Source of the DNA: Liolophura sinensis
Lineage: Eukaryota > Mollusca > Polyplacophora > Chitonida > Chitonidae
Assembly: GCF_032854445.1 (NCBI RefSeq)
Contig: NC_088295.1
Coordinates: forward strand, 78,582,028-78,646,027
Length of the DNA stretch: 64,000 nt
Reading direction: 5' to 3'
Below, in pieces: positions 1 to 13,088 of the stretch. Each line of letters begins with the position of its first letter. Position 1 is the first letter of the stretch. The notes beneath the pieces are model-generated. The model was not told where the DNA came from. It was given only the letters and a program-made list of their open reading frames with translations, and searched no databases. The position numbers and the translations under genes were made by a program.

Positions 1-280
1 AAATAAATTACAATCCAACATACAATAAAATTACGTTTCTTATTTATTATAATGCTCTAATAGTTGGTATTATTTAGGCTAAATTTAAAAATGAGGACGG
101 CATCATCCTTGCATATCATCGGGATAAAGATGAGTGCTTTTTAATCGTTAGGTCACTTGAGATGTGTGTTCCGTCTCATTTCTGGATAGAAAATTTATAT
201 TATATTTAAACATAGTTTACATTCACATATATCATACCATCTGTTTTCAAAATTGAAATTCTTGACGGGTTTTCTTTCAG

Positions 281-2697
281 AATGTCGAGAGATGTGCTAC
301 ACATGTAGTTACACGATCAACTCCCTAAAACAAGGCATCGAGTGTGTTCACGCGCCTAAAAACGTGACGATCGGACAGTGGGCAAGTCAGTGTCCGTATA
401 AATGCCTCATTACCAGCGAGATTACCATCGGTAGGTGCGCCAATCTTTTGCTAATTTGCTAATAATTTCGTGAACCGTTTTAATTGTCTTGGTTTTTGGA
501 TTCCATCGTTTCATGTCGTTTCATTGTTCATGTAATACTGGATTTGCTAATGTAAATGGAGTGCCAGGAAAGTGGAGGGAAAGGGGTGCGTTGCATGACA
601 TGATTTAGGCCTAATTCAAAGCGTTTCTAGCGGAGTAAAACACAAATCAAGTAAATAAATAAATCAAGCCGACTGAGGGCCGAATGACCGAGTGGTTAGA
701 GCGCGAGCAGAGAAAAATAACACAAGAACGTCTCTCCAACGTGGTTGCTGTGAGTTTAAATCCAGCCCATGCTGACTACATGCTGAGGGCCGAATGACCG
801 AGTGGTTAGAGCGCGAGCAGAGAAAAATAACACAAGAACGTCTCTCCAACGTGGTTGCTGTGAGTTTAAATCCAGCCCATGCTGACTACATGTACTTCTC
901 AAGCTGTGTGTGGGAAGGTCTTGCAGCATCCTGCGGATGGTCGTGGGCTTTCCCTGACCTCTCTCCAGTTTCCTTCCGTCATAATGCTGGCCGCCGTCAT
1001 AGATATGAAATATTCTTGAGTACGGCGTAAAACAGCAATCAAATAAATGAATAAATCAATGAAACAATCAAGCGTAAGTCGCTTTCACTATTCGATTTGT
1101 CGTAGCGGCTCGTTATATATCAATAGCCGAATAAAAATGGGATAAGCTCAAGTTTCAATGTTCCTGAATCGTGCAGTTGGTACGACAATTCGTGTCATAC
1201 GACCAATTCGCAACGTGTGAACGCAACTTTATTTTAAAGAATGAAACTGTCAATTTATAGTATAGATCCATCCCCATACCTGTAGCGTGTCATTAGTCTA
1301 CCAATGATTTACCTCAGGCGAGCCTATGGGATAGTTGTGGAGCCCTCATAGGACATTTTCATCGGTTGGCGTGTTACCATTTCCACATGAGAACCGTACT
1401 CCGATACATTCTGCTTTGGCTTAGGCATTGTTTTTAAACATTCTGCAAAATGGAAATCTCTCTGTACACTCATTTTAACATGTGTGAAATGTTTACATGA
1501 GTTTGTGATCGGTGCATGTCAACATCATCCGCCAAGAAAATACCACGTGGTTTGTTTGATAAGAAAAGACCGACCGGTCGCCATGGAGGCAGAATCGTTT
1601 TGGCCTTGTGAAATCTTTTACAAAGATTTGTCCAAAACCCCACTTCCGAATCTATTTAGCGGCCAGCTGCAAGAAAATATTGTTGCGGAAAGAAGCAAAC
1701 ATTAGATTGGAAAAGAGTTAACTTCATCAAACAATGTTCAGTAAGTATTTAAACTAGACAAGTCGAGCACACGCCAGTGTTACGGTTTCTGTTGATCCCG
1801 CAAATCGCCATTACTGAAAGAACTGATGTTTTCAGGGTGCGGTCCACCATTAAAACGGAAATGAGTGATGTTCATTATGTATTCGGTGTGCAAAAAGTCA
1901 TATTATTTTGCTAGGAAAATTGCACAGTATCCGTATTGCAGACACACAAAACGTGCCTCTCTAGAACTGTAGTTGGGGTGAAGAGTTCATTTGTGTTGGA
2001 GTTTGGATAGGGTGGGGTGTTGAAGAGTGCTGTCAAACTGTTTGGTCTCCACGATGTGGTTTCAGCCCTGGCAAAGTGATGTCAAGCCCTCATCATTCAC
2101 TCCAACAGCCTGGCTCACAGTCATATTTCTCACCATCACAATTATCCTCCTCATCGTCATCATTCCACGTGTATAGGGATTTGGTATAAATCAAAATCAT
2201 ATATGTTATACACAGCGTCTTCCCGCAGCAAATATTTGATTTAGTTAACGGTGGACGATTTGGTGATCAACTTCCGCAGGTTTATCCCATTGTCTTTAAT
2301 CCAGTAAATGTGTTCATCATGTAAAACTCTCTACATTATGTACTCATCATATTACCGTGGACATTCCATGTCTAAGCTGACATCCACCAACAACGCGCGT
2401 GGCATTCAGTTTATCATTAACTGCAAAGATGAAACTTTCGTTTTTTAACAAACTGTTTCAGAAACTATGGAGATTCGTTCGTTTAACCGGATGTGTGGTT
2501 TTGATAACGGAGAGGATCGATGTGAAGAACACGGCCCCTACGAGATTTGCTACCACACATGCGCGGAAGATTTCTGTAACGACGGCATTATGGGATTGCT
2601 CAAGGGAGTCATCGAGGACGCTGAAAATGGCGCTGAGAAAAACAGGAGTTATTTGTGGATAATGACTGTTTTAGTTTTGCTGCGTCTTTCCGTATGA
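281..2697 (+). CDS. Ly6/uPAR three-finger protein (quiver-like), 3' two exons, 5' partial
   Basis: Two exons join in phase 1. The first is 281-430 (acceptor after tttctttcag, donor GTAGGT at 431) and the last is 2462-2697 (acceptor after aactgtttcag, stop TGA 2695-2697). The joined product has CYTC near the start, then spaced cysteines (GIEC, ASQC, YKC, RMC, DRC, EIC, HTC) and ends with CAEDFCND. That gives ten cysteines from CYTC on, in the Ly6/uPAR layout, with one extra cysteine just upstream. A hydrophobic tail (LWIMTVLVLL) at the C terminus suits a GPI-anchor signal, so a secreted, membrane-tethered protein is inferred. NVT is a possible glycosylation site. The signal-peptide exon is not visible and probably lies outside the window. 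The family includes sleepless/quiver regulators of channels and receptors; the specific role here is unknown. Confidence 0.75.
628..1070 (+). repeat. tRNA-derived SINE with tandemly duplicated head, inserted behind another SINE tail
   Basis: The 110-bp head (gccgaatgaccgagtggtta...) occurs twice in a row at 673-782 and 783-892, nearly identical. A single body and tail follow (ggccgccgtcatagatatgaa, then AAATAAATGAATAAATC). The stretch just before, 628-672, is the 3' tail of another SINE (gtaaaacacaaatcaagtaaataaataaat). It lies in the intron of the Ly6-like gene. Confidence 0.85.
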
Positions 2698-3762
2698 ACA
2701 TTTTTGGAGATAATTTTACGCTTATCTATTTCGCGAAGGATGTTTGTTGTAAATATATTTTTAATTTTAATATATTTATTGTAACCGTGTCTGAAATTTG
2801 TAACTAATATAAACATTTACCCCATTCAGCGTTATTCATATCGATACTTAGTTTACATGGTGCTGGCGACATGTTTCATCATTTTTATTCATTAGGACAA
2901 TGGTTTATATACTTGTCCATCAGTTTCGAACGCTAAAATTGCGGCTTACAATCGATACTTTAATTTTATAAAATTTGACTCCTTGAAAGCTTATAACACG
3001 AAATCTAAGTCTAATCTAATCTATCCTCAGTGAACATTCGCCGTCTGTGTTATCTTCTATAATCCATGAAGCTATATCTTTCCGCACACTTAATTTGACT
3101 TTATCAATCCAGGATATAATGAATTTGTGGCTAGTTGCTACGAACATAATTAGAATTCACATGAAGCAGCAGTTAATTAGCCTCTTAATCGCACGTATCA
3201 CACAAACACTTACAGAGGATCATTTGTCATCACGACCTCGTGTTTACGGAGCGAGGCATTTTTACACAGATATCAATATGTACCCTTTACCTAAGTTTAC
3301 TTTCATCTGGACTTGCTTTTTTGTCCTCCATGTGTAATAAAACAACATTGTGTGGGCATTGCATTGTGTCATCTTTTATTGTATCGATTAAAACCGTGCT
3401 GTATTGAATGCGGTGGAAAACATTGAATTTTCAAGCCTAAAATTATACATGTAATATGGGCAAGTGACTAAACCGGTCCTGATTATAACGTCGTGACGGC
3501 TGCTAGCTTCTCTGTCTAAGCCGTACATTATTTCATTTGAGGAAAAGATAACTCAAGGGTTTAACCTACATATTGTTAAACAAGAACATATAGTTTACTA
3601 TTTGTGAAAAGCGGAATCTTCATATACTCAGTATGACACAGTATAATCAATTTTTTTTAAATAATAAAAATGTGTATAAAAGAGTCGTATGTAAATTGCC
3701 ATATCTTAGTTGACATTTTGCTTGATAATTCACTTTGCCTCAAGTTTCAATCTTTCAGAAGA
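2698..3762. other. 3' flank of the Ly6-like gene, no further gene seen
   Basis: This is AT-rich. The likely 3' UTR follows the stop at 2697, and an AATATA-type polyadenylation variant lies near 2806. Open frames here are short and show no family features. Confidence 0.4.
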
Positions 3763-4027
3763 TACACTCAAAAAATTAACCTGTTAATTTCAAGAGAATG
3801 TCTGTTGTCTGGAATGTGTTCTGTTATTATACTCTCACTGTATAACTATTCTGCTGTGCCATATTCAACATAATATCCTGTTAGTCTAATAGAATCTTTA
3901 GGTTGAATTAATAGAATATGTGTGTTATATTTAACAGAATAATCTGTTGCAATAGCAGAATACATTCTGACACTACTCAGATAACAGATTTTCTGTTTAA
4001 ATCAACAGATTAATTTTTCGAGTGTAA
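3763..4027. mobile_element. MITE-like element with about 50-bp terminal inverted repeats
   Basis: The left end TACACTCaaaaaattaacct and the reverse complement of the right end (TACACTCgaaaaattaatct) match over about 50 bp with roughly 80% identity. The 265-bp element has no coding capacity. It is full of short palindromic motifs around CTGTTAA / TTAACAG. A TA dinucleotide at each end could be the target-site duplication. Confidence 0.7.
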
Positions 4028-6209
4028 CTTGAGTCGACTATTTCCCATTTTGAGTATTTGGCCCCAACTCACTTGATTTACTCAATGCATTCGAAGACTG
4101 AAGGCCCATGTTCGGTAACTCTCAGACACAATGGCTGCTCTCAAACCTCGCAAGTATATAAAACTTTATAGCGTTAATCTGGCTAGTCACATTCATTTGT
4201 TTGTCATTATACACGAGGCCCTTATTTTATGCACAACTATTTTCGATTCACGCATTATCGTTACGATTGTTTTCTGTTCCCATTGTCTTGTTGATTATGA
4301 AATGAGAAAATGCTCGGAAGTCAACATCATGTCCATTTCCAACTCCGCTGAGGTCATCTTTTATTTTTCTTAGTTAATGCTTGGATATACTTCATTCACG
4401 TCTTGTGCAATATCTGATATTCGTAGTTTAACCACCCTTTCACCTGTTCTAGCTTTCAATTTTATAATTACTAATGCTTTTTTCTTCATTAATTTTCTGA
4501 ACAGAAATGAACCATAAAATCATTTCAGGTCATTAGACCAAGATTAATTGAAGGTAGGGTCACATTGATTTTACAGGTAAGATCCATTGAGAAATTCCCC
4601 ACCTATACTCTTTATGCCTGTTCCAAGTCCATCAGTGTTAATCCGCCAATAGCGTGCTTTCCAGCCACCGGATTGTCGCTCTGTTTTCCCCCTTTGAACT
4701 TAACGACACAAGATTACAGATACTGTCAAAGACAGGTTTCTATTTTAGGCCATTGGCTTAATTATTGGTCTGTGTACTATTAAACGTCTCCGTAAGCAAA
4801 TGCTATATTTCATATGGGTAATTTGTTGATTTCATTTGACCTAGTTCTGTTAAAACGAACCAGTTTCGTGCGACAATTTAAATGTTTTCCGCTTTAAATG
4901 TCGGGATAAAGTCATTGACAGGAAAAATTGCAAATGCACATGCTTAATGATCAACGTATATCAAGAATGCAGTTATCACAACCACTTAACGTTTTATTCT
5001 TAATACCGTAAACTCTCGTCTTCTTAAAACCTTGCCAGCCAGGGAGTCATATGCTCAAAATGCAATGATTTTTGAGCATAAGCTGTGTTTATAGTAAAAG
5101 CAGTTACAATAAAAGCGTAACAAAGATACCTTTACACTTTTTCTTGATTCATAGCATGATATTTTGTATAATACAAATAATGACCTTGTTAATGTTTTAA
5201 GCAAGTGTTATCGACTAGGTACATGGTTTGAAGCATCGGTTATTACACACGAATGCCTTTCATAGAAAACTTCTTCTACTTCCAAATAACAATCTTCCGT
5301 TCACTGTTTGACGACCTGAACTGTGATTTAGATCCTTCGTTTATTTGAAACAGATATTAAAAGCAAGCAATCCTAGCTGTGGGGAAAATCGGTGATCTGA
5401 GAGTATTATTGTACAAATGTTAGAAAAGACAACATGTAAGTAAGAGTTTATTAGTACAACACCACGTACTAGAACAATGAGTTAGACAGTCAATAAATAT
5501 ACATAAAACTGGGAATAACGAAGGTGCTCATAAACATGGAAGAGTGTGCACATTCAACACACAGCCCTAGGCCTACACATGCACATCAAAAAGACGATAG
5601 TATATCACAGTAATGATCCGTATCACAGAATGATGAAACGCGTTTTTTACATTAATGTATTCTTGAATGAGCAAGTGAGGGAAAAGTGTCAGTATATAAC
5701 AGATGTAAGGAAAAACAGTTCTCAGTATTTGTGTGTTTGCTTCTGATGTGCGGCAAGGAAATGACAGTATGTGGTCATGTAGGGTGGTCTACAGCTTGCA
5801 GCATCTCTCAGGTGTACCTACAACATTGTTGTTGTCATTATTAACTGACACCTAAATGGTAGTTAATTATCAATATCATTTAGACCGCATCACCAACAAT
5901 AGCAAACATTCAGGTGGACGCCCTTTGTAGGGTTGATATTGGTTGTGCCCAAGAGAAAGGCATTTGTTAGCTATAATATCCAATACTGAGAACATCCCCA
6001 TGTCAACAACATTACATTTATATGCAGAAGATCAACATTTGTGTTAAGTGAAAAATATCCATCGATGATGTTATACAAAGTGAAATATCTCTTGAAATGT
6101 CAATATCATATAGGTTTCATCATACCCAAGTGCTTACTTTCACTCTTGAATACCCATCCAACAATAAAATGCATCCAACGATTTTGAGGAAAGAAAACAA
6201 CTTGTTGAT
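4028..6209. other. Intergenic / probable 3' UTR of the minus-strand gene
   Basis: No exon with splice signals or family features was found. A minus-strand AATAAA lies at 5452-5447, about 760 bp beyond the stop of the 6.2-12.2 kb gene, and could end its transcript. Confidence 0.35.
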
Positions 6210-9200
6210 CTACGTCTGTGCCAGGAAATTGTTAATTTCCGCTTGAAAGGCTGGGTTCATAACAGCCTTCACCATTCGGCGGTCATTTTCTGAGTCTGTC
6301 GATTTTATTGGTTTCTTGCCTTTCGTATTGTCTATAACATCTTGAATATTGGCGTCCACCATTTTGTCTAATGCATCTATTGTAGATTTCATTTCACCTG
6401 GACTCATGTCAATCAAAGACAAAGGTTTCTTGTCCTCTTTCGATTTTTCCTTTTTCTCCGGCTTCTGTGGCGCATTTTCTCTTGCTGCATCCGCTTTCGG
6501 CCCTTTAACTTTCGGCTTGTCAGCTTTACTGGCTTCCTCTGCCACTTTAGCAGACAACTTTCTGTCCTTTCTTTGTTTCTTGTTCTCTTTGGTTTTCTCT
6601 TTTTTGGTTTTCTCCGAATTGTTCGCTTTGATGGCAACAGCCGCCGCGGTTCCTGCCCCCGCCGCCACTGCCCCCGCCGTTACAGCTTCAGCCACAGGGA
6701 AGTTATCGTCTTCCTCTGATTCCTCTTGTTGAAGGGACCCACTGTCATCCGTGACCGGAGGGGTACCGATGCCCGGTAGAACAGGGTGGGGATTCAGGTC
6801 AGATCCCGCCATGGAAGGACGGGATTTAGTCCCGCTTTCCGGTCTCTCGAAATTCTCACTTATAACTCCATCGGGTGATTTGGTGGATATGGCAGACGAC
6901 ACCTCATCGCGGCTCGTTACTGGGGAATTCCCAGATGAGGATTCAGATCTATGAGAGACCACTGTCTGGATGGATTCACGTCCGTGGTGTTTTGTCTTCT
7001 CAGTCGACTCCTTCACTACATCCTCTTTGACCTCCGATTCCTCTGCCCAGGCCGCTTCCTTGGTGCTGGATTCAGCGACTTCATCAATGGTCGTCTGCAA
7101 TACATAGAGAAGCGATCCAAGACAACACATGCCAAACATAAAACTGTCTATATGTTATTTTCGTTGAAAGAAACTGACGGAACTATATTTAATTATTCCC
7201 AGGCTTGCTGGATACTGATAAACTCTATGTATATCTTGCCTTTAGCTCCCTAAGTCATCAGAAAACACGGCAATAAATTGAGCTTACCTCCGGTTCCTGT
7301 CTGTCTATGTACTCCTCAACCTTCCGCTTAAGAATGATCTTCTGGGCGAGGTCAAGGTCATTCGCCTGCCGCTGTTGTTGCTTTTTCTTCACAGACTTCT
7401 CTCTCACTTCCCCCGGATCCGAAGACGCTGAATTTTGTCTGTAGTTAACTTTTCGATCTGTGGTGCTATGGTACGAGTTTCTCCGCTGATCATTGACTCT
7501 GCACGCCGCTGTTGCCATTTCTACCTGCTGAGCGTCCGCGTAGCCTGGTTTCACCTGGAGCTCGTAACGTTCGTGAAGCTCTTCGGACTTAGTGGACGAC
7601 TGACCTGATGACGACCGGGAATTCGGAGTTTTCTCCGATACCGTGGCAAGTGCGGCCACAGCCTCCGTCCTGTCTGTCTGACGTTCCTGGCGAACCTGTT
7701 GGGGGCCGTCCGTGAAAGTGGGCTGAGGAGTTGGGGTCCGATTGGGGTCCTCCCGGAGCCCCGCTATCTCTGACAGATCCACGCTCTGGAAGGCACTGTC
7801 CTGTCGGGTAGGAGCTTGGTGTTCGCGCTTTTCGTCGCCCTGAAATGTGAACAGTACTTCAGATTATTGTCGAAAACCATAAAAATAGTTCAGGTTACAA
7901 AATTAAGTTGTAATGTTTCAACACATTTCCTTTTTAACAAAACTGAATAATAATTTCATAATGGGAAACAGCAAAGTTATTTATTTTGAGGATTAATGAA
8001 ATAAATACAAGTACATAAATTAAATAAAAATAGCCATATTTCCTAAAACCAAATTGGTCCACATGTTGAAGTTTCAACGACATATATCCTGAGATAAATG
8101 TCTGCCTCCTATCATCAATAATTATCTCCTGTTACCTCTTCTTAGACCTGGAGGAAACACTTGCGTCACAGACTCTTGCCAAGCGAGGCCAAATAGCTTT
8201 CAAACTAAGATTCCATTCCGAAGAGACCAGAATCTGAATACCTCCCAGTAACAAACTTATGACATTGTCTATAACACAGTTCCCACCTGCCAGCACTAAA
8301 CAGTTTTGTGTTATAGTCATGATTTCCTTTATTCGGTGTGTTTGACAAGTCATATCTATGTCGAGAATAATTTTCGATAAAATATGTACTGATATACTGT
8401 TATATGCCTGCTTACCTCTGGAACGTCTTCGAGCGGTTGTTGCTGAAATACAAGAGAACAACAGTAAAATATGAGAAATAGCTTAACAGATTCTGTTGAC
8501 GTTTCTACTTCAACAAGAGTTTTACAAAACCAACTTAAAAATTAAAGGCAAATGACATCCAGGCGGGTGAGGCAGCCCGCCACATTATTATTTTGACTTT
8601 CACAAATCATACCATGTGTAGCTCATGTTTAACTTCTTTAACTGCCACTTTATGAAGGTATAAGTCAGCGAGTTAATCTTAATGAGCTTCTGACTAGAGC
8701 TGTTTAACATCTAGTCAAATTCTAATTCAGATTTTTGTAAGAATGTAAAAACACTCCACGCAACAGATAGTTGTTGAAAATGATATATTTGTGCCTGAGA
8801 ACATATTACATTCCAGTATTCTGTCTCTAAACATACGATTTTGACTGGATTTAGCGGGGCTAATCACCGATGAGGCACCGGTGATAACAGTATATGGCAT
8901 TTATAGACCATTATGAGGGAATCAAATGTATGCTTCACAGACAACACACCTTCATTCACCCATCTAGCACACGGTTCCCTTTCAGGTCAGCTGAGTTGTG
9001 GGTTTATAATCAGCGCCTGCGCAGATTCATGTCTCAGTGAGAACACACTCACTTCTCCATATGCTTCACAGACAACACACCTTCATTCACCAATGTACCA
9101 CACGCTGGCATTTGAGGTACACTTAAGTGTGAGTTTATAATCAGCGCCTGCGCAGATTCATGTCTAAATGAGAACATACTCACCTCTCCCATACCGACTG

Positions 9201-12200
9201 ACTGTCCACCACCTTTCCGTCTCCTGCTCTCCATGATGTAGTCGTACAATGTAGGGCCGTTTCGGGGACCACCCGCCATTTGCCTTTCCCGCTTTTTGCG
9301 CATGCGGGAATGAATAACCCGTCTGGCTGCCATGATTTCTGGGAGGTAGATTTTATTTAATGTCTTGTCCAGACGCGATATTCCATCATCCAAATTGTTT
9401 GCTGCAAAACAGAGAGGAACACTACATCATATACATGTCACCATAGTGGTTTTTCCAACCACAATATATCTTCATCACTTTGGACAGAACAGGGGTAACT
9501 TCATGGCTTTAGACAGAACAGCGGTGGTGTTTTCCCACCACAATATATCTTCATCATTTTGAACAGAACAGGGGTAAAGCTGTAGTGTTTTTGCAAACAC
9601 AATATACCTCCATGGCTTTGGACAGAATACGGGTAAAGTTATAGTGGTTTCCAAAGCACAATATACCAAAAAGCCTTTGAAATGGATTGTACAATACAAG
9701 AGGTTGTGGATTTCCCACTATAGGCATAACGCATTGCTCAAACTGGTTAGCTGATCTGTCTGAGAACCCTGGCCGGCCCACATGATACAAGGGTACTGCT
9801 GATGTACTCGGCAACCACACAACCGTTACCAATGGTGCCTATAAAACGCTGATTCTAAACACTACCTGCCTGGTCGATACTGGGAAAATGGTGTTCCATA
9901 TAGCCTGTCGCAGATTCACGCGATACTACGACCAAACTGGGACAGTAAAACGTCGTTCATTGCCCTAAGAACACATTCGTAAAGACAAATAACCAAAAAT
10001 ATTAAAGGCTCGAAAATAATAAAGGCTTAGTTTATTAGTCTAATCTTGAGGCAGACGCACAATAAGCAAGTGGTAGAAACCCAGTACAAAGTCAAGATTT
10101 CCACAAAGCCAGAGCGGTCCTGCAACGTCGTTACATGGCTGTCATCACCGTAATGTCACCATAATGGTATACGATCAAGATTCATCCAGCACAATTTACC
10201 GTGCTTAGCTAAGCGTAACACTTACCCACCTACTCTGTCAGGATAATCGTCACTGGTAAACTCACCTGGTTATCCAGTTATGGCCAAAACTGTGGTATTT
10301 GATGATTACGTTCTACGAAAATTACGAAAGGCACGCGGAGACCATATAGTGGGCCATAGCCTTTACCACGTCGCTCCTGGCTGCCAGATATAACAAAAAT
10401 CCATAATCTCAATCTCCACTACAAGGTTTGTTCAAATCACGGATCTTCCCAACATGATTCGCGTTCGCTTTTCCTTTTTCTGGATAACGGCGCCGGGCGA
10501 CCATTGTATTTCGCAGGCCTTTGATGGATCTCTATTGTATGTATGGGCATTCCATTCGCTACTCTGACGTATTATATCGTCAGTACCTTGTGGTACTATT
10601 GTACACGACCATACTTCTGTATCAGTTTGAACAGAAGAAGGCCAAAGCTATAATATTGGTTTCAGTACTCAATTTGCGCACCTGCAATCGGTAGAATTTT
10701 TTGTAAAAATACAGATGGGTGCATATTAGGAATTGCATTTTGTGTACGAAAGTTGTTTTTCTCCATTTACTTCCACCAGGATCCACATTACGAGCAACTG
10801 ATTCACGTTTGTTTGTTGGTTGTTTTAACGGTTTTGAGTTTAATTTGATTTCCACATTGTTTTCATCTTAATGCCAACATTTGCCTCAATGAAACACCGT
10901 GAGGAACATATGTTTAGACATTGACGTTTTGGCGCCTTATATTTTCAAGATAATTAGAAAGGACAAAAAGGACAAAAACTCTATGGATTATTGGGCAACA
11001 CGAAAAACATAAAGGTTTGAGCCTCTGCCTTGCAGGAACATCTTTGAGACCGATACTGAGGAATAGTTCAAGATATAATCAGCTATAATGTGACAGTTCA
11101 AATCCGACAGTTGGGCTGAATATGAACGCCTGGTATTTTCACATTTTTTGCATCCACAAAGGACAGTCATGTCTCATTGTAAATCAGCCGAAATGGACAA
11201 GAATCATGATATACATGTCCAATAAATAGGTCCATGGTTTTCATCAAAAACCACCATACACCATAAATCCATCATCTAATAAATTATCAATGTGTTCAAA
11301 TGTACCCGATGTGAAGTGAGTACAACGGCATTTCAAGAACCTTCTCTGGAGAAACAGTTCGTGATGATAAACTGATTCGCAACCATTGCGGGAAAGATAG
11401 ATATATAAACTATTTATACCTGTAAATGTTTACTCCCAGTCGTTATTCCCATTAGAAGAGCTAATGTTCCGCATGACGAACGATCTTATCAGCAATCATC
11501 GCACGACCTGTTTCCCAACGGGGTCAAAACCGAGTCGTGATTGCAGCCGTCAGTATCTAAACCAGTGGATTGATCGAATGCTAGCAAATCAGTGAATAAT
11601 TAAAAGCTGTGTTGTTGACAAACAATGGTAACTCGCACTGAACAACGTCATTACTACGTAGCGGATCCAGATAAGCAAAAATCTGGGGCAAACTTTTGTG
11701 ATACAATCCTAAGAAAGTGATGGATAAACTGTTACAAAAGCCATCCTTGATTGTGAGAATTTGTTCAAATGTCGTCGAAAATTGCAGCATATTGTGAATA
11801 CATGCGTGGGGCATCATATCTGACGTTCCGCGCACAGACGTTTTCCCGCTCTCCAGTGTAAACTAGATCACGCACGGAAATCAGTCAGCCAATCATACTT
11901 CACTTACACAATCGTTTTGAAAAGCTGAATTTTTTTGGTGTTTTGGAAACTTTTTAACGGTTATGCTGCCTGACTGTCCGAGATTAGGCATTCCAGTGAA
12001 GCAGCATTGTTACTGAAAACAGATTCGCATTGAGGCAGGTCGGTTAATAACAGACATCGTTGTGAAATGACTGAAGTTAAACTCCAGGTACACAAACAAC
12101 AGCTTGAATGAAGGGAACCGGTACCAACCATCAAAGGATCGTGAGGACCACTTTTGCACTTACAGTTGTGTAGTTATTACTTACCAGATGTACGACCATG

Positions 12201-12224
12201 TTGTTCGTTTGCTGTGTCTCCCAT
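6210..12224 (-). CDS. Unrecognised 573-aa Lys/Ala-rich protein, five coding exons
   Basis: The exons, in transcript order, are 12224-12185, 9401-9184, 8442-8416 (a 27-nt microexon), 7839-7288 and 7094-6210. All junctions are GT-AG, and the phases (1,0,0,0) close into one frame of 574 codons. The start MGDTANEQ follows no upstream in-frame candidate. Exon 2 carries a basic stretch (RKKRERQ) and a GPTLYDYIMESRRRK segment. Exon 4 is polar and Ser/Gln-rich. Exon 5 has an Ala-rich run, then a long Lys-rich low-complexity tract, and ends with a more ordered tail (MSPGEMKSTIDALDKMVD to NNFLAQT). No signal peptide is seen. A hydrophobic Ala/Val stretch before the Lys tract is too small and Ala-rich to call a membrane helix. 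I recognise no family; it may be a lineage-specific disordered protein. Confidence 0.72.
8931..9192. repeat. 131-bp tandem duplication carrying an exon end and its donor
   Basis: tgcttcacagacaacacacc recurs at 8931 and 9062, with related sequence over 131 bp. The copy at 9062-9192 includes the last nine bases of exon 2 of the unrecognised gene and its real donor. The other copy keeps an intact minus-strand GTGAGT near 9054-9049. Confidence 0.85.
9425..9690. repeat. Degenerate tandem repeat of small hairpins
   Basis: Units of roughly 60 bp combine an imperfect hairpin (gtggtttttccaaccac; ggtggtgttttcccaccac; tgtttttgcaaaca) with aatatatcttcatc and tttggacagaacaggggtaa. They lie in intron 1 of the unrecognised gene. 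Confidence 0.6.
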
Positions 12225-12589
12225 CTTGAATGTCTAAGAACTCTTTCTGTCCGCTAATATGCTAACAGTCGTGAGAAGGAAAACACTTCACGGGTTTGAA
12301 ATGATAGTTTCGCGGTTAGTATCTAGCTGAAGAAACATCCACGCGCATCTCAAATAATAAAGAAGCAGTTTCGTTTAACAAAAAATCATCCCCTTCTTAT
12401 TAATTCCGCATAGGTTCTTCACTGTTCTTTTATGAGTTGACAGGAGCTGGATTGTCTGGAAGACAACAAGAGGAAGGAAGGAAAGATAAATTTTATAATC
12501 AACGTTAAATTAGTTTTCAAAGTGCATGAAAGGCATACGCCAATGTTGACATAGTCAATATAGTCTTGCATACAAAAACCACTAGTGTT

Positions 12590-12890
12590 GTATGAATACA
12601 AACTTGTGTTCTTTATAACAAAACTCTTGTTTCATATTTGAACAACTCCATCTTGTGTTGAAGTAACACAAGGTCTTGCATTGATGTGCATAAATTATCT
12701 CATTTTGGTTTAACACAAGTTTGTGTTTTATTATTTTGTAACACAAAAATGTGAACTTCACATTTATTAAACACATGTGTGTGTGTTGGGGTAACACATT
12801 TCCGTGTTGAATTAAAACAACACAAGTTGTTGTGTTAGATTTCAACACAAGTGTGTGTACAACGTATTATGCGTTGTGTTGAAAAAGGCG
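12590..12890. repeat. Array of AACACAA / TTGTGTT palindromic motifs
   Basis: Short motifs AACACAAG and TTGTGTT alternate on both strands many times over 300 bp. The architecture resembles the MITE-like element at 3763-4027, but no clear terminal inverted repeat was found. Confidence 0.55.
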
Positions 12891-13088
12891 TAACTGTAGC
12901 CATAATGATTGATTAACTGCTAACGGTATACTCATGAATTAATCACTTTCACGATGACGATCAGTATTACTGGTGCAGGAAACCAGTGTGGGCAGACTTT
13001 TGGCAAGTGACTTTTATAAACGTGTCGTACAGACTTGTAAAGGTGACTTTAACATACTCGACCAGCATTATTCTTCGACAGCTTATTG

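Noticed and set aside
3047-3337. 96-codon + strand frame
   Set aside because: The composition is AT-driven, with no domain, no splice partner and no recognisable start context.
6349-6732. 127-codon + strand open frame
   Set aside because: It is the antisense shadow of the Lys/Ala-rich exon of the minus-strand gene.
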